Assembly (NCBI RefSeq): GCF_009720675.1
Contig: NZ_WNJO01000001.1
Coordinates: 248,001-312,000 of the forward strand
DNA: 64,000 bases
DNA from: Secundilactobacillus folii
GTDB lineage: Bacteria > Bacillota > Bacilli > Lactobacillales > Lactobacillaceae
Direction: 5' to 3'
Shown here: piece after piece, positions 1 to 9,091 of the stretch
How the letters are laid out: every line of letters begins with the position of its first letter
Position numbering within the stretch: the stretch's first letter is position 1
Notes under the pieces: model-generated
The model's database searches: none
Seen by the model: the letters and a program-made list of their open reading frames with translations, nothing else
What the model was told of the DNA's origin: nothing
Translations under genes and position numbers: made by a program

Positions 1-636
1 TAGTTGTAGTAAACGGATCACCAATGGTGGAAAAGCGCCTGATTCAAAATTAAACAGCACTCCTGAAATGTAGAATAACATCCGCATAATAGATTGCAAT
101 AACACGTGATAGTCACGAACCAGCACGGACACGGCCGAATTAAAGATCCCAAACGCAATCAGGAACATGATCATACAGAAGAAATAGTAAACTGATTCGA
201 GCCAGTAGATACTAGGATGAATGCCATATAACAGACCAACGATTATTGAAACGACCAACATTGTCCAAAATGAACTCAAATTAGATACGATCTTAATTGT
301 TGGCAGCGCAGAAACGGGAAACTTCATTTTAGAAACCATCCCGACCCGCTGGTAAATACTCTTAGACGCATCTAGGGTTGCCCGGTTCATGAAGAACCAT
401 GGGGTGATCCCAATGACCATCCACGGCAGGTAATCAACACCATTACTTTGACCGTGCTTTAACCCAACACCGAAAACTAACCAGTAAATACAGATTTGAA
501 TCAAGGGGTACAAGTACTCCCAGACAAGGCCTAAATAATGACTCTGATAACTAGCCCGATCTTCATAACCGGAAATTCGGAAAATGATTCCCAGACTTTG
601 AAACTGTTCCTTAAATAAGGTTTCAACCTCTTTCAA
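1..636 (-). CDS. tagG: ABC-2 type permease for teichoic acid/polysaccharide export (C-terminus cut by window edge)
   Basis: The reading frame runs off the left edge, so only the first 212 residues are visible. It begins at a TTG codon preceded by a GGAGTG ribosome site. The translation (MKEVETLFKEQFQ...) contains the block YEDRASYQSHYLGLVWEYL followed by several hydrophobic segments, as in the membrane subunit of TagGH-type exporters. That family moves undecaprenyl-linked wall teichoic acid or polysaccharide across the membrane with an ATPase partner, which should lie beyond the edge. It sits 23 bp downstream of a CDP-glycerol glycerophosphotransferase gene, which supports a teichoic-acid role. 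Family assignment is firm. The exact substrate, and therefore the symbol, is inferred. Confidence 0.82.
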   Translation of the reverse strand, partial: MKEVETLFKEQFQSLGIIFRISGYEDRASYQSHYLGLVWEYLYPLIQICIYWLVFGVGLKHGQSNGVDYLPWMVIGITPWFFMNRATLDASKSIYQRVGMVSKMKFPVSALPTIKIVSNLSSFWTMLVVSIIVGLLYGIHPSIYWLESVYYFFCMIMFLIAFGIFNSAVSVLVRDYHVLLQSIMRMLFYISGVLFNFESGAFPPLVIRLLQL

Positions 637-659
637 AGGTAAACACTCCTTTAAACCGA

Positions 660-1814
660 CTAACTTTCGAGATAGTGGCAGTAATATTGAACAACTCTTT
701 GCGTTGCGTATCCATCATTATAAGTATTCCAATAGTGATTGAACTGAGTAAAATCCGTGGGCTGATCGGCTAAAATTGCCTTTTTTAGTGCCTCAGGCGT
801 CGTGAGCGGAGTTGTTGGCAGCCACTGCAAATAATTGGTCTGAATGCCCGGATTTTGCTGATACGCTTCTAGATCCGCCATGTAAAATAATAAACTGTGT
901 GCATGGGGCAACAAGCTGTAATCAAAAGCAATCGACGAATAGTCGGTGATCAGCGTTTCAGTCACCATCAAAAGGTCCGTCGTCGAAAGCTGTGGGTAAA
1001 ACCGAACTTGTGCCGTTGTGACCTGACTGAATTCCTGCTCGTACTTTTGTAACAACGGGTGCAGTTTAACCACCACGATGGCGTTGGAATCAGCAACTAA
1101 GGCTTGTTTGACCTCGGCTGTCAACTCAAAGGTCATCGAGTCGCGGTAGGTTGGTGCGTATAAAATCACCCGGTGATTAGCTAAATCAGGTGCCAGCCGA
1201 TTAATTCGGTTCATGGCTGCCTGCTGCCACTGAGTGGAAAAAAAGCGGTCCGACCGCGGATACCCTAGCAGTTTCATCCGCGAGCGTGGGACGTGGTAGC
1301 TATCCTCGAACACGGTTCCCATCGCATCTGAGGCCACCACGTAATCGTCAAACTGATTATAAACGTTTTGAAACCGGCGTTGATCAGCCTTCGACCTAGT
1401 CTTGGTTTTAGGATCACCCCAACCAAACCGCTTGATAGCACCATTAGCATGCCATAATTGGACGATTTTGGCTCGTCGTGGATGCTTAAGTCCACCCAAA
1501 AACGCGTAATAATTATCGCAAAAAATCAAGTGTGAGCGCATCAGAACCGGTACACCAGTAAAAACAAAGTGTAAATTATCGCGAAAAACGACTACTTGAA
1601 TGCCATACGCAGCAAGCCGCGTTGCTTCGACTTCCACATCGGGGCGGTAATACACCACGAGGTGCTGATTGGCTGGCAGCTGAGCCGCCAATGCCAGAAT
1701 GAATTTTAAATTATTACCAAAACTCATGAGGTAAATAACGGGCTGAACCCGACTTTTCCGAAAATAATTCAGTGCTGAAATCAATCGCACCAGCCAGATA
1801 TAAATAACTTTCAC
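660..1814 (-). CDS. CDP-glycerol glycerophosphotransferase family protein (TagB/TagF-like)
   Basis: This 384-residue protein starts at GTG after a GGTGG ribosome site. A hydrophobic N-terminus (MKVIYIWLVRLISALNYF) probably anchors it at the membrane. The family signature appears as LWHANGAIKRFG (about residues 120-131), APTYRDS (about 219) and ITDYSSIAFDY (about 290-300). These enzymes transfer glycerol phosphate from CDP-glycerol onto a lipid-linked acceptor, either as primase (TagB) or polymerase (TagF). At this length it resembles TagB-type or accessory members rather than long TagF polymerases. It is followed closely by the exporter permease, so the two are probably one operon. The exact step cannot be decided from sequence. 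Confidence 0.85.
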   Translation of the reverse strand: MKVIYIWLVRLISALNYFRKSRVQPVIYLMSFGNNLKFILALAAQLPANQHLVVYYRPDVEVEATRLAAYGIQVVVFRDNLHFVFTGVPVLMRSHLIFCDNYYAFLGGLKHPRRAKIVQLWHANGAIKRFGWGDPKTKTRSKADQRRFQNVYNQFDDYVVASDAMGTVFEDSYHVPRSRMKLLGYPRSDRFFSTQWQQAAMNRINRLAPDLANHRVILYAPTYRDSMTFELTAEVKQALVADSNAIVVVKLHPLLQKYEQEFSQVTTAQVRFYPQLSTTDLLMVTETLITDYSSIAFDYSLLPHAHSLLFYMADLEAYQQNPGIQTNYLQWLPTTPLTTPEALKKAILADQPTDFTQFNHYWNTYNDGYATQRVVQYYCHYLES

Positions 1815-1887
1815 AACAGACCACCAATTCTATGCTTTCTCCTGTGTTACAAGGCTTTCTTGACGCCTTTGCAACGCACAACATGGT

Positions 1888-1896
1888 ATTATACCA
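1888..1896 (-). promoter_or_regulatory. Extended -10 promoter for the teichoic-acid pair
   Basis: On the minus strand TGG-TATAAT forms an extended -10 about 75 bp before the GTG start. No good -35 is visible at 17 bp. The site lies in a small dyad (GGTAT-T-ATACC). Confidence 0.55.
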
Positions 1897-2032
1897 CATT
1901 CATATTTTGCGTAACGCTCTTTAACGAGATTTTAAGAAATCATTCGTTCACGGGCGTGGAAAACCAACCAGCTATTCAAGCACAATTCCTTGTCCAAAAA
2001 GCGCAATCGCTATTCAAACCAACGATTCAATC

Positions 2033-2069
2033 AAAAAACGTAGACCAGTTTACTCAACTCGCCTACGTT
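2033..2069 (-). terminator. Intrinsic terminator after yitT
   Basis: Minus strand AACGTAG ... CTACGTT with a partly paired interior (AGTT/AACT), followed by a run of T, about 37 bp after the yitT stop. Confidence 0.7.
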
Positions 2070-2105
2070 ATTAGGATCGACTATTAAAATGAACGCACTC
2101 TAAAA

Positions 2106-2981
2106 TCAAAGTTTCGGCTCGTAAAAGTGCCCCAAAACCTTATAAATTTCTGAAATACTGACGAAGGCACTGGAATCCGCCTCATCCATTGCTTCTTCCA
2201 AATCATTCATTTCATACCGTGAGATCACGGTAAACAAAATTGTCTTCGTATCGTGATGGTAAGCCCCTTCTGCATCGTGAACAATGGTGATGCCACGACG
2301 CATATGATTTTGAATCGAATCGATCACCTTTTTCGGGCGGTCAGTAATGATCATCACCTGCATCAATTGCTGCCTAGTATACGTCATGTCCATCACTCGC
2401 GCATTAACCACCAAGCCAATGGCAGAATAAAACGCGTATGGCCAGCCGTACATGAAACCGGCTGCCAAAATGATCAGTGAATTGAACGCAATATTAATTG
2501 TACCAATGGATCGGCCCGTTTTACGCCGGATCACCAACCCTAAAATATCTAGTCCGCCGGTGGAGATACCGTTCTTGAGTGCTAGACCCGTACCAAACCC
2601 ATTCACGGCACCGCCAAACAAAGCACAAATAATCGGGTCAGTCGTCAGGTGGACCGGGTGAAGCAGCTTGATCATCAAACTTGCCAGAAAAACCGAAATA
2701 ACCGTATAAACCGTAAAGTTATGACTAATTTGCCGCCAAGCCAAAACGAACAGCGGAACGTTCAATAAGAAAAGACCAAGCGCAGTAGAAATCACAAACG
2801 GTAGGTGCCGCTGTGTGACGGTGGTAACCAGTTGCGCCAGTCCAGTGATTCCAGACGAATAAATGTGTCCCGGCGTCCAGAAAAAATTCATCGCAACGGA
2901 AACGAGAATGGCATAGATAAATGCAGTTGAAATTTTCCCAATTGATTGATGGCGTTTGATCAAACGCTGTACATCATCCAT
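2106..2981 (-). CDS. yitT: YitT family membrane protein (YitT_membrane + DUF2179)
   Basis: This 291-residue protein starts at ATG after an AGAGGG site. Five or six hydrophobic segments fill about residues 15-195, including the family stretch GGAVNGFGTGLALKNGIST and GGLDILGL. A soluble C-terminal DUF2179 domain (about 215-285) contains VMIITDRPKKVIDSI and a GITIVHDAEGAY block. The family is widespread in Firmicutes, often in several copies, and its biochemical role is unsettled. Spacing on both sides and its own terminator suggest a single-gene unit. Annotation as YitT family is secure; any function beyond membrane protein would be a guess. Confidence 0.85.
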   Translation of the reverse strand: MDDVQRLIKRHQSIGKISTAFIYAILVSVAMNFFWTPGHIYSSGITGLAQLVTTVTQRHLPFVISTALGLFLLNVPLFVLAWRQISHNFTVYTVISVFLASLMIKLLHPVHLTTDPIICALFGGAVNGFGTGLALKNGISTGGLDILGLVIRRKTGRSIGTINIAFNSLIILAAGFMYGWPYAFYSAIGLVVNARVMDMTYTRQQLMQVMIITDRPKKVIDSIQNHMRRGITIVHDAEGAYHHDTKTILFTVISRYEMNDLEEAMDEADSSAFVSISEIYKVLGHFYEPKL

Positions 2982-3077
2982 AACGAACCCTCTTTGTTAA
3001 AGTTTAATTACCCTAACATTCATCCTAGCATAACCGGTCAATTAACACAGCAAAATCAAACAATTTTAAACAGAACT

Positions 3078-3617
3078 TCACTTTGTATCCGTTTTTTGCC
3101 AGTGTTCTTTAACAAAGCGCTCACGACCACCTGACTCTTCCAAGGCGTAACGGGCCGGATTTTTACGGTAGAACTCCTGATGTTCTTCCTCAGCTTCGTA
3201 AAACGGCTTGGCATCTTCGATCTTAGTTACGATTGGATCGTCAAACATGCCGCTGTCAATTAGATCCTGACGCGATTTTTCAGCGATACGGCGCTGGTTT
3301 TCATCCTTCACAAAAATCACAGGACGATAGTTATCTCCCCGGTCTTGAAACTGACCCATCGCATCGGTCGGATCAGTTTGCTGCCAATAGATCTGGACTA
3401 ATTTTTCATACGGCATAATTTCCGGATCAAAAATAATTTTGACCGCTTCAGTATGGCCGGTCGTATGACTGCTGACCTGCTCGTAAGTGGGGTTGGCAAC
3501 GTGACCGCCAGTATAGCCGGAAATCACCTTTTCGATTCCTGGTTGGGTGTCGAATGGTTTGACCATGCACCAAAAACAGCCACCTGCAAAAATCGCACTT
3601 TCTCTTTTATCACTCAT
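3078..3617 (-). CDS. msrA: Peptide-methionine (S)-S-oxide reductase
   Basis: I place the start at [10 protein letters not shown] because AGAGGTG lies 7 bp before that ATG; the open frame extends 32 codons further upstream without support. The resulting 179-residue protein carries the MsrA active-site motif GGCFWC with catalytic Cys14 and Cys17. It also has the conserved [26 protein letters not shown] and DPTD blocks. MsrA reduces methionine-S-sulfoxide in oxidised proteins in the cytoplasm. No other cysteine is present, so regeneration must use Cys17 or thioredoxin directly rather than the usual C-terminal resolving cysteines. The gene is divergent from the neighbouring T-box operon and has its own promoter. 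Confidence 0.95.
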   Translation of the reverse strand: MSDKRESAIFAGGCFWCMVKPFDTQPGIEKVISGYTGGHVANPTYEQVSSHTTGHTEAVKIIFDPEIMPYEKLVQIYWQQTDPTDAMGQFQDRGDNYRPVIFVKDENQRRIAEKSRQDLIDSGMFDDPIVTKIEDAKPFYEAEEEHQEFYRKNPARYALEESGGRERFVKEHWQKTDTK

Positions 3618-3637
3618 TTTATTCACCTCTAAAATTA

Positions 3638-3667
3638 ATAATACCAAGTATATGGCTTTTGCGCCAA
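3638..3667 (-). promoter_or_regulatory. Promoter of msrA
   Basis: Minus strand TTGGCG, 18 bp, then TATTAT with an extended TGG in front, ending about 20 bp before the msrA start codon. Confidence 0.6.
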
Positions 3668-3768
3668 CGACACAAGTAATTAGCGCACAATTAACCATCC
3701 CATCAGGCTCCAAGCAAGTTCTGCACGCTGTCTCAAATCGGCAAGTTCGCTTTTTTCAAAAATAGCCC

Positions 3769-3797
3769 TTTACATTCGCCAAAATTTCCGCTAGTAT
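3769..3797 (+). promoter_or_regulatory. Promoter of the T-box/lyase operon
   Basis: TTTACA (3769-3774), 17 bp, TAGTAT (3792-3797), immediately before the T-box leader. It is divergent from the msrA promoter about 100 bp away. Confidence 0.6.
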
Positions 3798-3803
3798 ACA
3801 TAT

Positions 3804-4076
3804 AAATTAAAAAGTAATTAGAAAGAAATGAGAAGAAGAGTAAGTTCAAACTCAATTTACAGCGAATTCGCGGTTGGTGAAAGCGGATAGTGATTTGAAC
3901 TGAAAGTAGTCTTCGAGCTATGGACGCGATGTTTGAGTGTCCATTGGTAGCCACCATTATTTGGCCAGCGACTTCGAGTTTTTCGAGTTCGCGGAGGTTG
4001 TCAAACGACAACGTAACAAGGTGGTACCGTGCATCCAATATGCGCCCTTCGAATTTTTCGAAGGGCGTCTTTTTAA
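3804..4076 (+). promoter_or_regulatory. T-box riboswitch leader with terminator
   Basis: This explains most of the gene-free stretch between msrA and 4107. Stem I contains the loop-E AGTAA, the helix GTTCAAA/TTTGAAC and the distal GGTTGGTGAAAGC. The T-box proper, AAGGTGGTACCGTGCA, is at 4018-4033. The terminator, GCGCCCTTCGAA paired with TTCGAAGGGCG plus a T run, is at 4042-4076. Its 5' arm can instead pair with AAGG of the T-box as antiterminator. The specifier lies in TGAAAGTAG (3901-3909). In the register of the hisS leader in this window it would be AGU (Ser), one base later GUA (Val). I could not settle which. An uncharged tRNA should switch the downstream genes on. Confidence 0.9.
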
Positions 4077-4106
4077 TTTAAATGATATTTCAGGAGGGAT
4101 TTTATT

Positions 4107-4844
4107 TTGACATTATTAACAAATTTAGCAACCACACCTAATCGACTCATTCCAGCAGCTGGCGATGGTGAAACTTTCTCGCTATTAAGCCAGTCCGCGT
4201 TCCCGGCAATCCTTTTAGACGGGACACTAAGCGCAAAAACGCTGTTAGCGCAGGATAATCAGGGCTTATTGACAGAGTCTGAATACGCCAAATTCTTACG
4301 GGATATGCAACTCAGAAAACATGGCCAGTTGATTGCAGATCTGCAATCAGGCTTCGGCAGCCCTTTAAACACCTACTATGCGGCTCAGGATCTAGAACGT
4401 TCAGGCGCTGATATTCTGCTCTTAAATGATCAAAAATATCCGTCACATTCAACCAATCACCCGGCCACAACCAGTGCCGAAGATCTGCTAGGAAAGGCTC
4501 GCGCTGCACAGGACGCCTTAGAAAATCCCGCTACCGAATTATGGATCAAACTAGAGGGAATCAAAGAATACGGCGTCCAGGAAGCTCAAAATCGAATCAC
4601 TTACCTGGCTAATGCAGGTGCTGATGCCATCATTATTAGTCATTATCAGTCAGAACAGTTACAGGCGTTACTAGATGGGCACTCGAAACTACCGCTTCTA
4701 GCGACTTGGACGCCTGACACTCAGCCAATCACAGGACTCGCCGGCTGGCTTGATACGGGATACTTGGCTCAACAGGCCCAAACAGCACGGCAAGACGCCT
4801 TAAACAAACTATTAGAAGGAGCAATTCAATATGCTGAAAAATGA
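4107..4844 (+). CDS. Degenerate isocitrate lyase/PEP mutase superfamily protein (probable pseudoenzyme)
   Basis: It starts at TTG after AGGAGGG and encodes 245 residues. It aligns by eye with the next gene over the middle of the barrel: DLQSGFG against DADTGYG, LLLNDQ against IFIEDQ, and KARAAQDA against KLRAAKAA. The catalytic stretch PKRCGH of the relative is replaced by a region with no cysteine (KYPSHSTNH), and the aspartates of DADTGYG are only partly kept. The metal and catalytic chemistry of the family is therefore probably lost. It is first in a T-box operon and overlaps the active-looking paralogue by 14 bp, suggesting a partner, regulatory subunit or divergent enzyme. The function is unknown. 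Confidence 0.6.
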   Translation: MTLLTNLATTPNRLIPAAGDGETFSLLSQSAFPAILLDGTLSAKTLLAQDNQGLLTESEYAKFLRDMQLRKHGQLIADLQSGFGSPLNTYYAAQDLERSGADILLLNDQKYPSHSTNHPATTSAEDLLGKARAAQDALENPATELWIKLEGIKEYGVQEAQNRITYLANAGADAIIISHYQSEQLQALLDGHSKLPLLATWTPDTQPITGLAGWLDTGYLAQQAQTARQDALNKLLEGAIQYAEK

Positions 4845-5739
4845 ACGAATGAGACACCAATTTAAAACCGAAGTTATGAGTGGCAACATCGTTAAAATGA
4901 TGGTCGCACCGGACGCGTTAGCTGCTAAAATCTGCCAATCATGTGGCGCCGAAGCTGTATTTAGCGCTGGTTATGCAACCAGTGCTTCGACTCTGGCGAT
5001 GCCTGACCGTGGCATCAGTGATTTTGGCATGGCATTGGAACGTTGCCGAGAAATCGTTAACGCCGTCGATATTCCCGTATTTGCCGATGCTGACACGGGT
5101 TATGGCGACTTGGCAAACGTCAAAAGAACCGTTGAGAGCTACGAAGCAATTGGCGCTGCTGGCATCTTCATTGAAGACCAAGTCTGGCCAAAACGTTGCG
5201 GTCACATGGACGGTAAAAAGGTCGAACCGACCGAAGTTTTAGTCGCTAAACTGCGGGCTGCTAAAGCCGCCAGAAAACACGATGACTTCTTGATCATGTC
5301 CCGGACTGATGCCCGTGCCGTTTACGGGCTAGACGAAGCAATCAGCCGCAGCAAGCAATACCACGAAGCAGGAGCCGATCTGATCTTTATCGAAGCCCCG
5401 CAAAGCAGCGAAGAACTAGAAACGATCCACAAAGCATTTCCAAATACGCCGATGATGGCCAACATGATTGAAGATGGCAAAACACCGCTGACCAAACCGG
5501 AAGAGCTGCAAAAATTGGGCTTCAACATCGTTGTTTACCCGAATGCCATGACCTACACGCAAACTTACGCCGAAGAACAGTTGATCAAAACGCTGCAACG
5601 GGATGGTACGACCAAGGCCTACAAAGATCACATGATCACCTTCCCGCACTTTAATGAGTTTGTCGGCTTGGACAAGGTCAACGCACGGGATGCCAAGTAC
5701 GCCCCAGAAAAGATGACCAAGTACATGACGAACGCATGA
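4831..5739 (+). CDS. Isocitrate lyase/PEP mutase family enzyme (methylisocitrate lyase-like)
   Basis: 302 residues, starting at ATG with GAAGGAG nine bases before it, inside the end of the preceding gene. The TIM-barrel family motifs are all present: SAGYATSAS, FADADTGYGD, GIFIEDQVWPKRCGH with the catalytic cysteine, MSRTDARAVYGLDEAI and GADLIFIEAP. Characterised relatives cleave 2-methylisocitrate, dimethylmalate or oxaloacetate, or rearrange phosphonates. The KRCGH motif favours a C-C lyase over a PEP mutase. No propionate-cycle genes are nearby, so classical PrpB function is unlikely. T-box control and a neighbouring MFS transporter suggest a carbon skeleton linked to an amino acid. The substrate is not deducible. 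Confidence 0.85.
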   Translation: MLKNERMRHQFKTEVMSGNIVKMMVAPDALAAKICQSCGAEAVFSAGYATSASTLAMPDRGISDFGMALERCREIVNAVDIPVFADADTGYGDLANVKRTVESYEAIGAAGIFIEDQVWPKRCGHMDGKKVEPTEVLVAKLRAAKAARKHDDFLIMSRTDARAVYGLDEAISRSKQYHEAGADLIFIEAPQSSEELETIHKAFPNTPMMANMIEDGKTPLTKPEELQKLGFNIVVYPNAMTYTQTYAEEQLIKTLQRDGTTKAYKDHMITFPHFNEFVGLDKVNARDAKYAPEKMTKYMTNA

Positions 5740-5775
5740 TTTTACGACGAAAATGATATCAAGGAGGATATGCTT

Positions 5776-7068
5776 ATGGCTTCTAACGCATTAAGTTTGG
5801 AAACGCAACTGAATTCAGCTCGAGAAACCCCGTTATTTTATAAAGTCTTTGCTTTAGCAGGTGCCGGTATCATGTTAGACGCTGCCGATGTGTACATAGC
5901 AAGTGCGGTCAATAGTGCGTTGCTCGCCACCCACTTTGCAACCCTCTCACAAGGGTCAATCTTTTTATCAGCTGGCTTTCTTGGTCTCTTCATGGGGTCC
6001 CTGTTAGCAGGCTACATTGGCGATTTTTACGGCCGCAAGAAGGCCTATCAGTATAACTTGTTACTGTTTGGAACCTTTACCCTTTTGTCGGCCATAGCAC
6101 CAAACATGATCACCCTCATTATTTTTCGGCTAATTGCCGCCACTGGTTTGGGGGCGGAAATCGTAACGAGCTATGCGATCGTGAACGAATTTGCCCCCAT
6201 CAAGCGGCGTGGCCACTGGTCTGGCATGACCGCTATCGTAGCTAACAGTGGCGCACCGATTACCCTTTTGATTGCCACCTTGTTGATTCCGAAACTGGGT
6301 TGGCGGTCAATGTTTCTACTGATTGGCGTTTTAGCAATCATTCTTTGGTTCGCTCGCCGTCACTTCCCGGAATCGCCACGCTGGTTATTGTCAAAGGGAC
6401 GTACTGAAGAGGCCAACGCCATTATTAAACAACTGACCTCTCGTGGACTTTATGAAAACGGTGAATTACAGGATCAAAACGAACCCGTCAGTCACATCAG
6501 TTTTGCTAAGGGACTGACAATTGCCATTATCGCCGTTAGTGCAACCTTATTATGTCAGTACACCTTCACCACTTGGGTTCCGACACTGCTGCTAAAGCAG
6601 GGCATTAGTATCGTTAGTTCGATCGGTTTTTCGGCGATTATGATGATCGGAGCACCAATTGGTTCAGCAATCGGCGCACTGCTAGTCGATCGAACCGGCC
6701 GTAAACGCTTAATTTTCATTAGCTTCCTGGCAGTGGCCATTCTGGGTATTGCCTACGCTTATGAAACAGCAACTTGGGCAATCATTTTAAACGGATTCCT
6801 GTTGACCGTTGCAATTTATATCCTAGTTGCAACTGTTGTTAGTATCTATACCAATGAACTGTTCGAAACGAGTCATCGTTTTCGCGGTTCAGGGATTGCC
6901 AACGGCATTTCAAAGTTACTAAACGTTTTGATGCCGACCATTGTGGCGTTGGTGATCACCAATTTTTCAGCCGCCTTCCTCTACTATGGCATTGCAGTCC
7001 TTGCCATAATTGCCGCCTTTGTGATCCTGATTTGGGGGCCTGAAACCGATAAAAAAGCCATTAAATAA
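5776..7068 (+). CDS. MFS transporter (metabolite:H+ symporter type)
   Basis: The start MASNALS is chosen because AAGGAGG stands eight bases before it; an upstream in-frame ATG is too close to that site. The 430-residue protein has about twelve hydrophobic segments. The classical MFS loop motif appears as GDFYGRKKAY after segment 2 and again as DRTGRKR after segment 8. It resembles the organic-acid/nicotinate/sugar symporter branch rather than drug exporters. It is the last gene of the T-box operon, so it probably imports or exports the substrate or product of the lyase-family proteins. Substrate unknown. Confidence 0.85.
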   Translation: MASNALSLETQLNSARETPLFYKVFALAGAGIMLDAADVYIASAVNSALLATHFATLSQGSIFLSAGFLGLFMGSLLAGYIGDFYGRKKAYQYNLLLFGTFTLLSAIAPNMITLIIFRLIAATGLGAEIVTSYAIVNEFAPIKRRGHWSGMTAIVANSGAPITLLIATLLIPKLGWRSMFLLIGVLAIILWFARRHFPESPRWLLSKGRTEEANAIIKQLTSRGLYENGELQDQNEPVSHISFAKGLTIAIIAVSATLLCQYTFTTWVPTLLLKQGISIVSSIGFSAIMMIGAPIGSAIGALLVDRTGRKRLIFISFLAVAILGIAYAYETATWAIILNGFLLTVAIYILVATVVSIYTNELFETSHRFRGSGIANGISKLLNVLMPTIVALVITNFSAAFLYYGIAVLAIIAAFVILIWGPETDKKAIK

Positions 7069-7156
7069 GGTTGAATTAGACTAATGATGATTAAATCTTT
7101 CTAGAATCTAAGGCCATATTCTCAGAGGTCAGCAGTGAAATAATTAGCTCTCAATT

Positions 7157-7216
7157 AAAAAACAAGCGATATCAACATAATCCATTTGGGAAATGCAGTT
7201 GGTATCGCTTGTTTTT
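7157..7216. terminator. Bidirectional terminator between the MFS gene and aspS
   Basis: AACAAGCGATA(TCAAC) pairs with GTTGGTATCGCTTGTT. A-rich and T-rich flanks serve both the plus-strand operon and the convergent aspS. Confidence 0.75.
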
Positions 7217-7303
7217 CATTCGATTTTAAAAAAGGCTTGTAATCCTATTTTCTGACCATCTTACAAACGACAGTCTACTTAGCCGGTTCAGCAACGACTC
7301 GGA

Positions 7304-9091
7304 CTATTTTTCGTCATCATCCTTGGTGACAAATAAATGCAGGTCTTGAAGTTGTTTGTCAGAAACGGTGGTTGGTGCTGAAGTTAACGGTTCAACAGCT
7401 TTTGAGTTCTTTGGAAAGGCAATCACATCACGAATGTTTCCGCGCTTAGCCAGTAAGCGAGCAAAACGATCCAGCCCAATCGCCAGACCACCATGAGGCG
7501 GAAAACCGTAATCCAGGGCGTTTAGCAGATAGCCAAATTGGTTTTCAGCCCGCTCCTTAGTAAACCCAAGAGCCTTGAGCATCTTCATCTGCAGTTCACG
7601 GGTGTGGATCCGGATCGACCCACCGCCTAATTCCAAACCGTTTAAGATAATATCATAACTTTGAGCGTACGCTTTATGTGGATCTTCACCCTCATCAAGG
7701 TAGTGCTCATCACCAGCCTTTGGCATGGTGAATGGATGGTGAGCTGGTACCCAACGTTTTAGATCAACATCGTAGTCAAATAATGGCCAGTTAACAATCC
7801 ACAAAAAGGCAAATTTCGATTCATCGATCAGGCCAAGCTGCTCGGCAATTGTCCGACGCAGGTAATCCAAAGTTTGCGCAACCACCCGTGAGGAGTCGCA
7901 GGCAAACAGTAACAGGTCCCCAGGCTTAGCACCGGTTCGCTCAGTGATCGCTTTGTACAGCTCAGCGTTATCCTTGAAGAACTTAGCAATTGGACCCGTA
8001 AAGTTATCTTCGGTCACTTTGAGCCATGGCAAACCCTTAGCCCCAAAACGGTCAATGTGTTCAACGAACTTGTCGATATCCTTACGTGAGTACTTATCCG
8101 CACCACCAGGAACGGCAATGGCTTTCACTTGACCGCCGTCCTTCAGCACGTTATTGAACACGTTGAAGCCCAGATCATCAACGAGATCGCCCAGGTCCTT
8201 TAGTTCCATTCCGAAGCGCACATCCGGCTGGTCAGTCCCAAAACGAGCCATTGAATCATCCCAGTCAAGACGCTGGAATGGCAGTTTAACATCAATGTTT
8301 AAGGTATCTTTCATAACTTTGGCAATCAAGCCCTCGGTGAGATCTTGAATCTCTTCAGCATCAAGAAATGAGGTTTCCATGTCGATTTGAGTAAATTCAG
8401 GCTGGCGGTCACCACGTAGATCCTCATCCCGGAAGCAACGGGCAATTTGGTAGTAACGGTCAAAACCGGCACCCATCAATAACTGCTTAAACAGTTGCGG
8501 GGACTGTGGCAGGGCGTAAAAGTGACCCGGATAGACCCGTGAAGGCACCAGGTAGTCCCGTGCGCCTTCGGGGGTTGACTTCGTTAGGTCAGGCGTTTCA
8601 ATATCAATGAAGCCCTGAGAATCAAAATAACTGTGAACGGATTGCGTGATGCGGTTACGAATCAACAGCCCACGTTGCATTTCTGGCCGCCGAAGGTCTA
8701 AGTAACGGTATTTTAACCGTAATTCATCCGATACGTTGATCCCATCTTGAATGTAAAATGGCGGGTTCTTAGCCTTATTCAACAAGTTGATCTTGCTGAC
8801 CCGAACTTCGATTTTACCCGTTCGCATCTTGGTATTCACTTCGTTTTTAGCCCGTGGCACCACGTGACCTTGAACCTCGATCACGTACTCGTTTCGAAGC
8901 TGGTCGGCAACGGCCAAGGCATCCTTGTCGAATTCCTCGCTAAACACGAGTTGGACAATACCTTCCCGATCCCGTAAATCGATAAAAATTAAACCACCTA
9001 AATCACGACGCTTTTGAACCCAACCTTTGAGGACGACATCCTGATCCAAATACTGTTCGTCCACCAGGCCGGCATATGTTGTTCGCTTCAT
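7304..9091 (-). CDS. aspS: Aspartyl-tRNA synthetase
   Basis: 595 residues from [10 protein letters not shown], the N-terminus conserved in lactobacilli. The OB-fold anticodon domain ([23 protein letters not shown]) is followed by class II motif 2 ([22 protein letters not shown]), the bacterial GAD insertion and motif 3 (GLAIGLDRF near the end). It charges tRNA-Asp. The ATG follows ACAGG directly with no well-spaced ribosome site. The frame stays open for 35 codons upstream, including a GAAGGA site that might serve a rare ATT start. The start is therefore the weak point, not the identity. It follows hisS after a 352-bp spacer and may share the hisS T-box. Confidence 0.97.
   Translation of the reverse strand: MKRTTYAGLVDEQYLDQDVVLKGWVQKRRDLGGLIFIDLRDREGIVQLVFSEEFDKDALAVADQLRNEYVIEVQGHVVPRAKNEVNTKMRTGKIEVRVSKINLLNKAKNPPFYIQDGINVSDELRLKYRYLDLRRPEMQRGLLIRNRITQSVHSYFDSQGFIDIETPDLTKSTPEGARDYLVPSRVYPGHFYALPQSPQLFKQLLMGAGFDRYYQIARCFRDEDLRGDRQPEFTQIDMETSFLDAEEIQDLTEGLIAKVMKDTLNIDVKLPFQRLDWDDSMARFGTDQPDVRFGMELKDLGDLVDDLGFNVFNNVLKDGGQVKAIAVPGGADKYSRKDIDKFVEHIDRFGAKGLPWLKVTEDNFTGPIAKFFKDNAELYKAITERTGAKPGDLLLFACDSSRVVAQTLDYLRRTIAEQLGLIDESKFAFLWIVNWPLFDYDVDLKRWVPAHHPFTMPKAGDEHYLDEGEDPHKAYAQSYDIILNGLELGGGSIRIHTRELQMKMLKALGFTKERAENQFGYLLNALDYGFPPHGGLAIGLDRFARLLAKRGNIRDVIAFPKNSKAVEPLTSAPTTVSDKQLQDLHLFVTKDDDEK

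Noticed and set aside
1860-2087. 75-codon plus-strand frame between the teichoic-acid gene and yitT
   Set aside because: It runs over the promoter and terminator of the minus-strand genes, has no ribosome site and no recognisable protein pattern.
3733-4038. 101-codon minus-strand frame
   Set aside because: It is the antisense of the T-box leader; its coding appearance comes from RNA stems.
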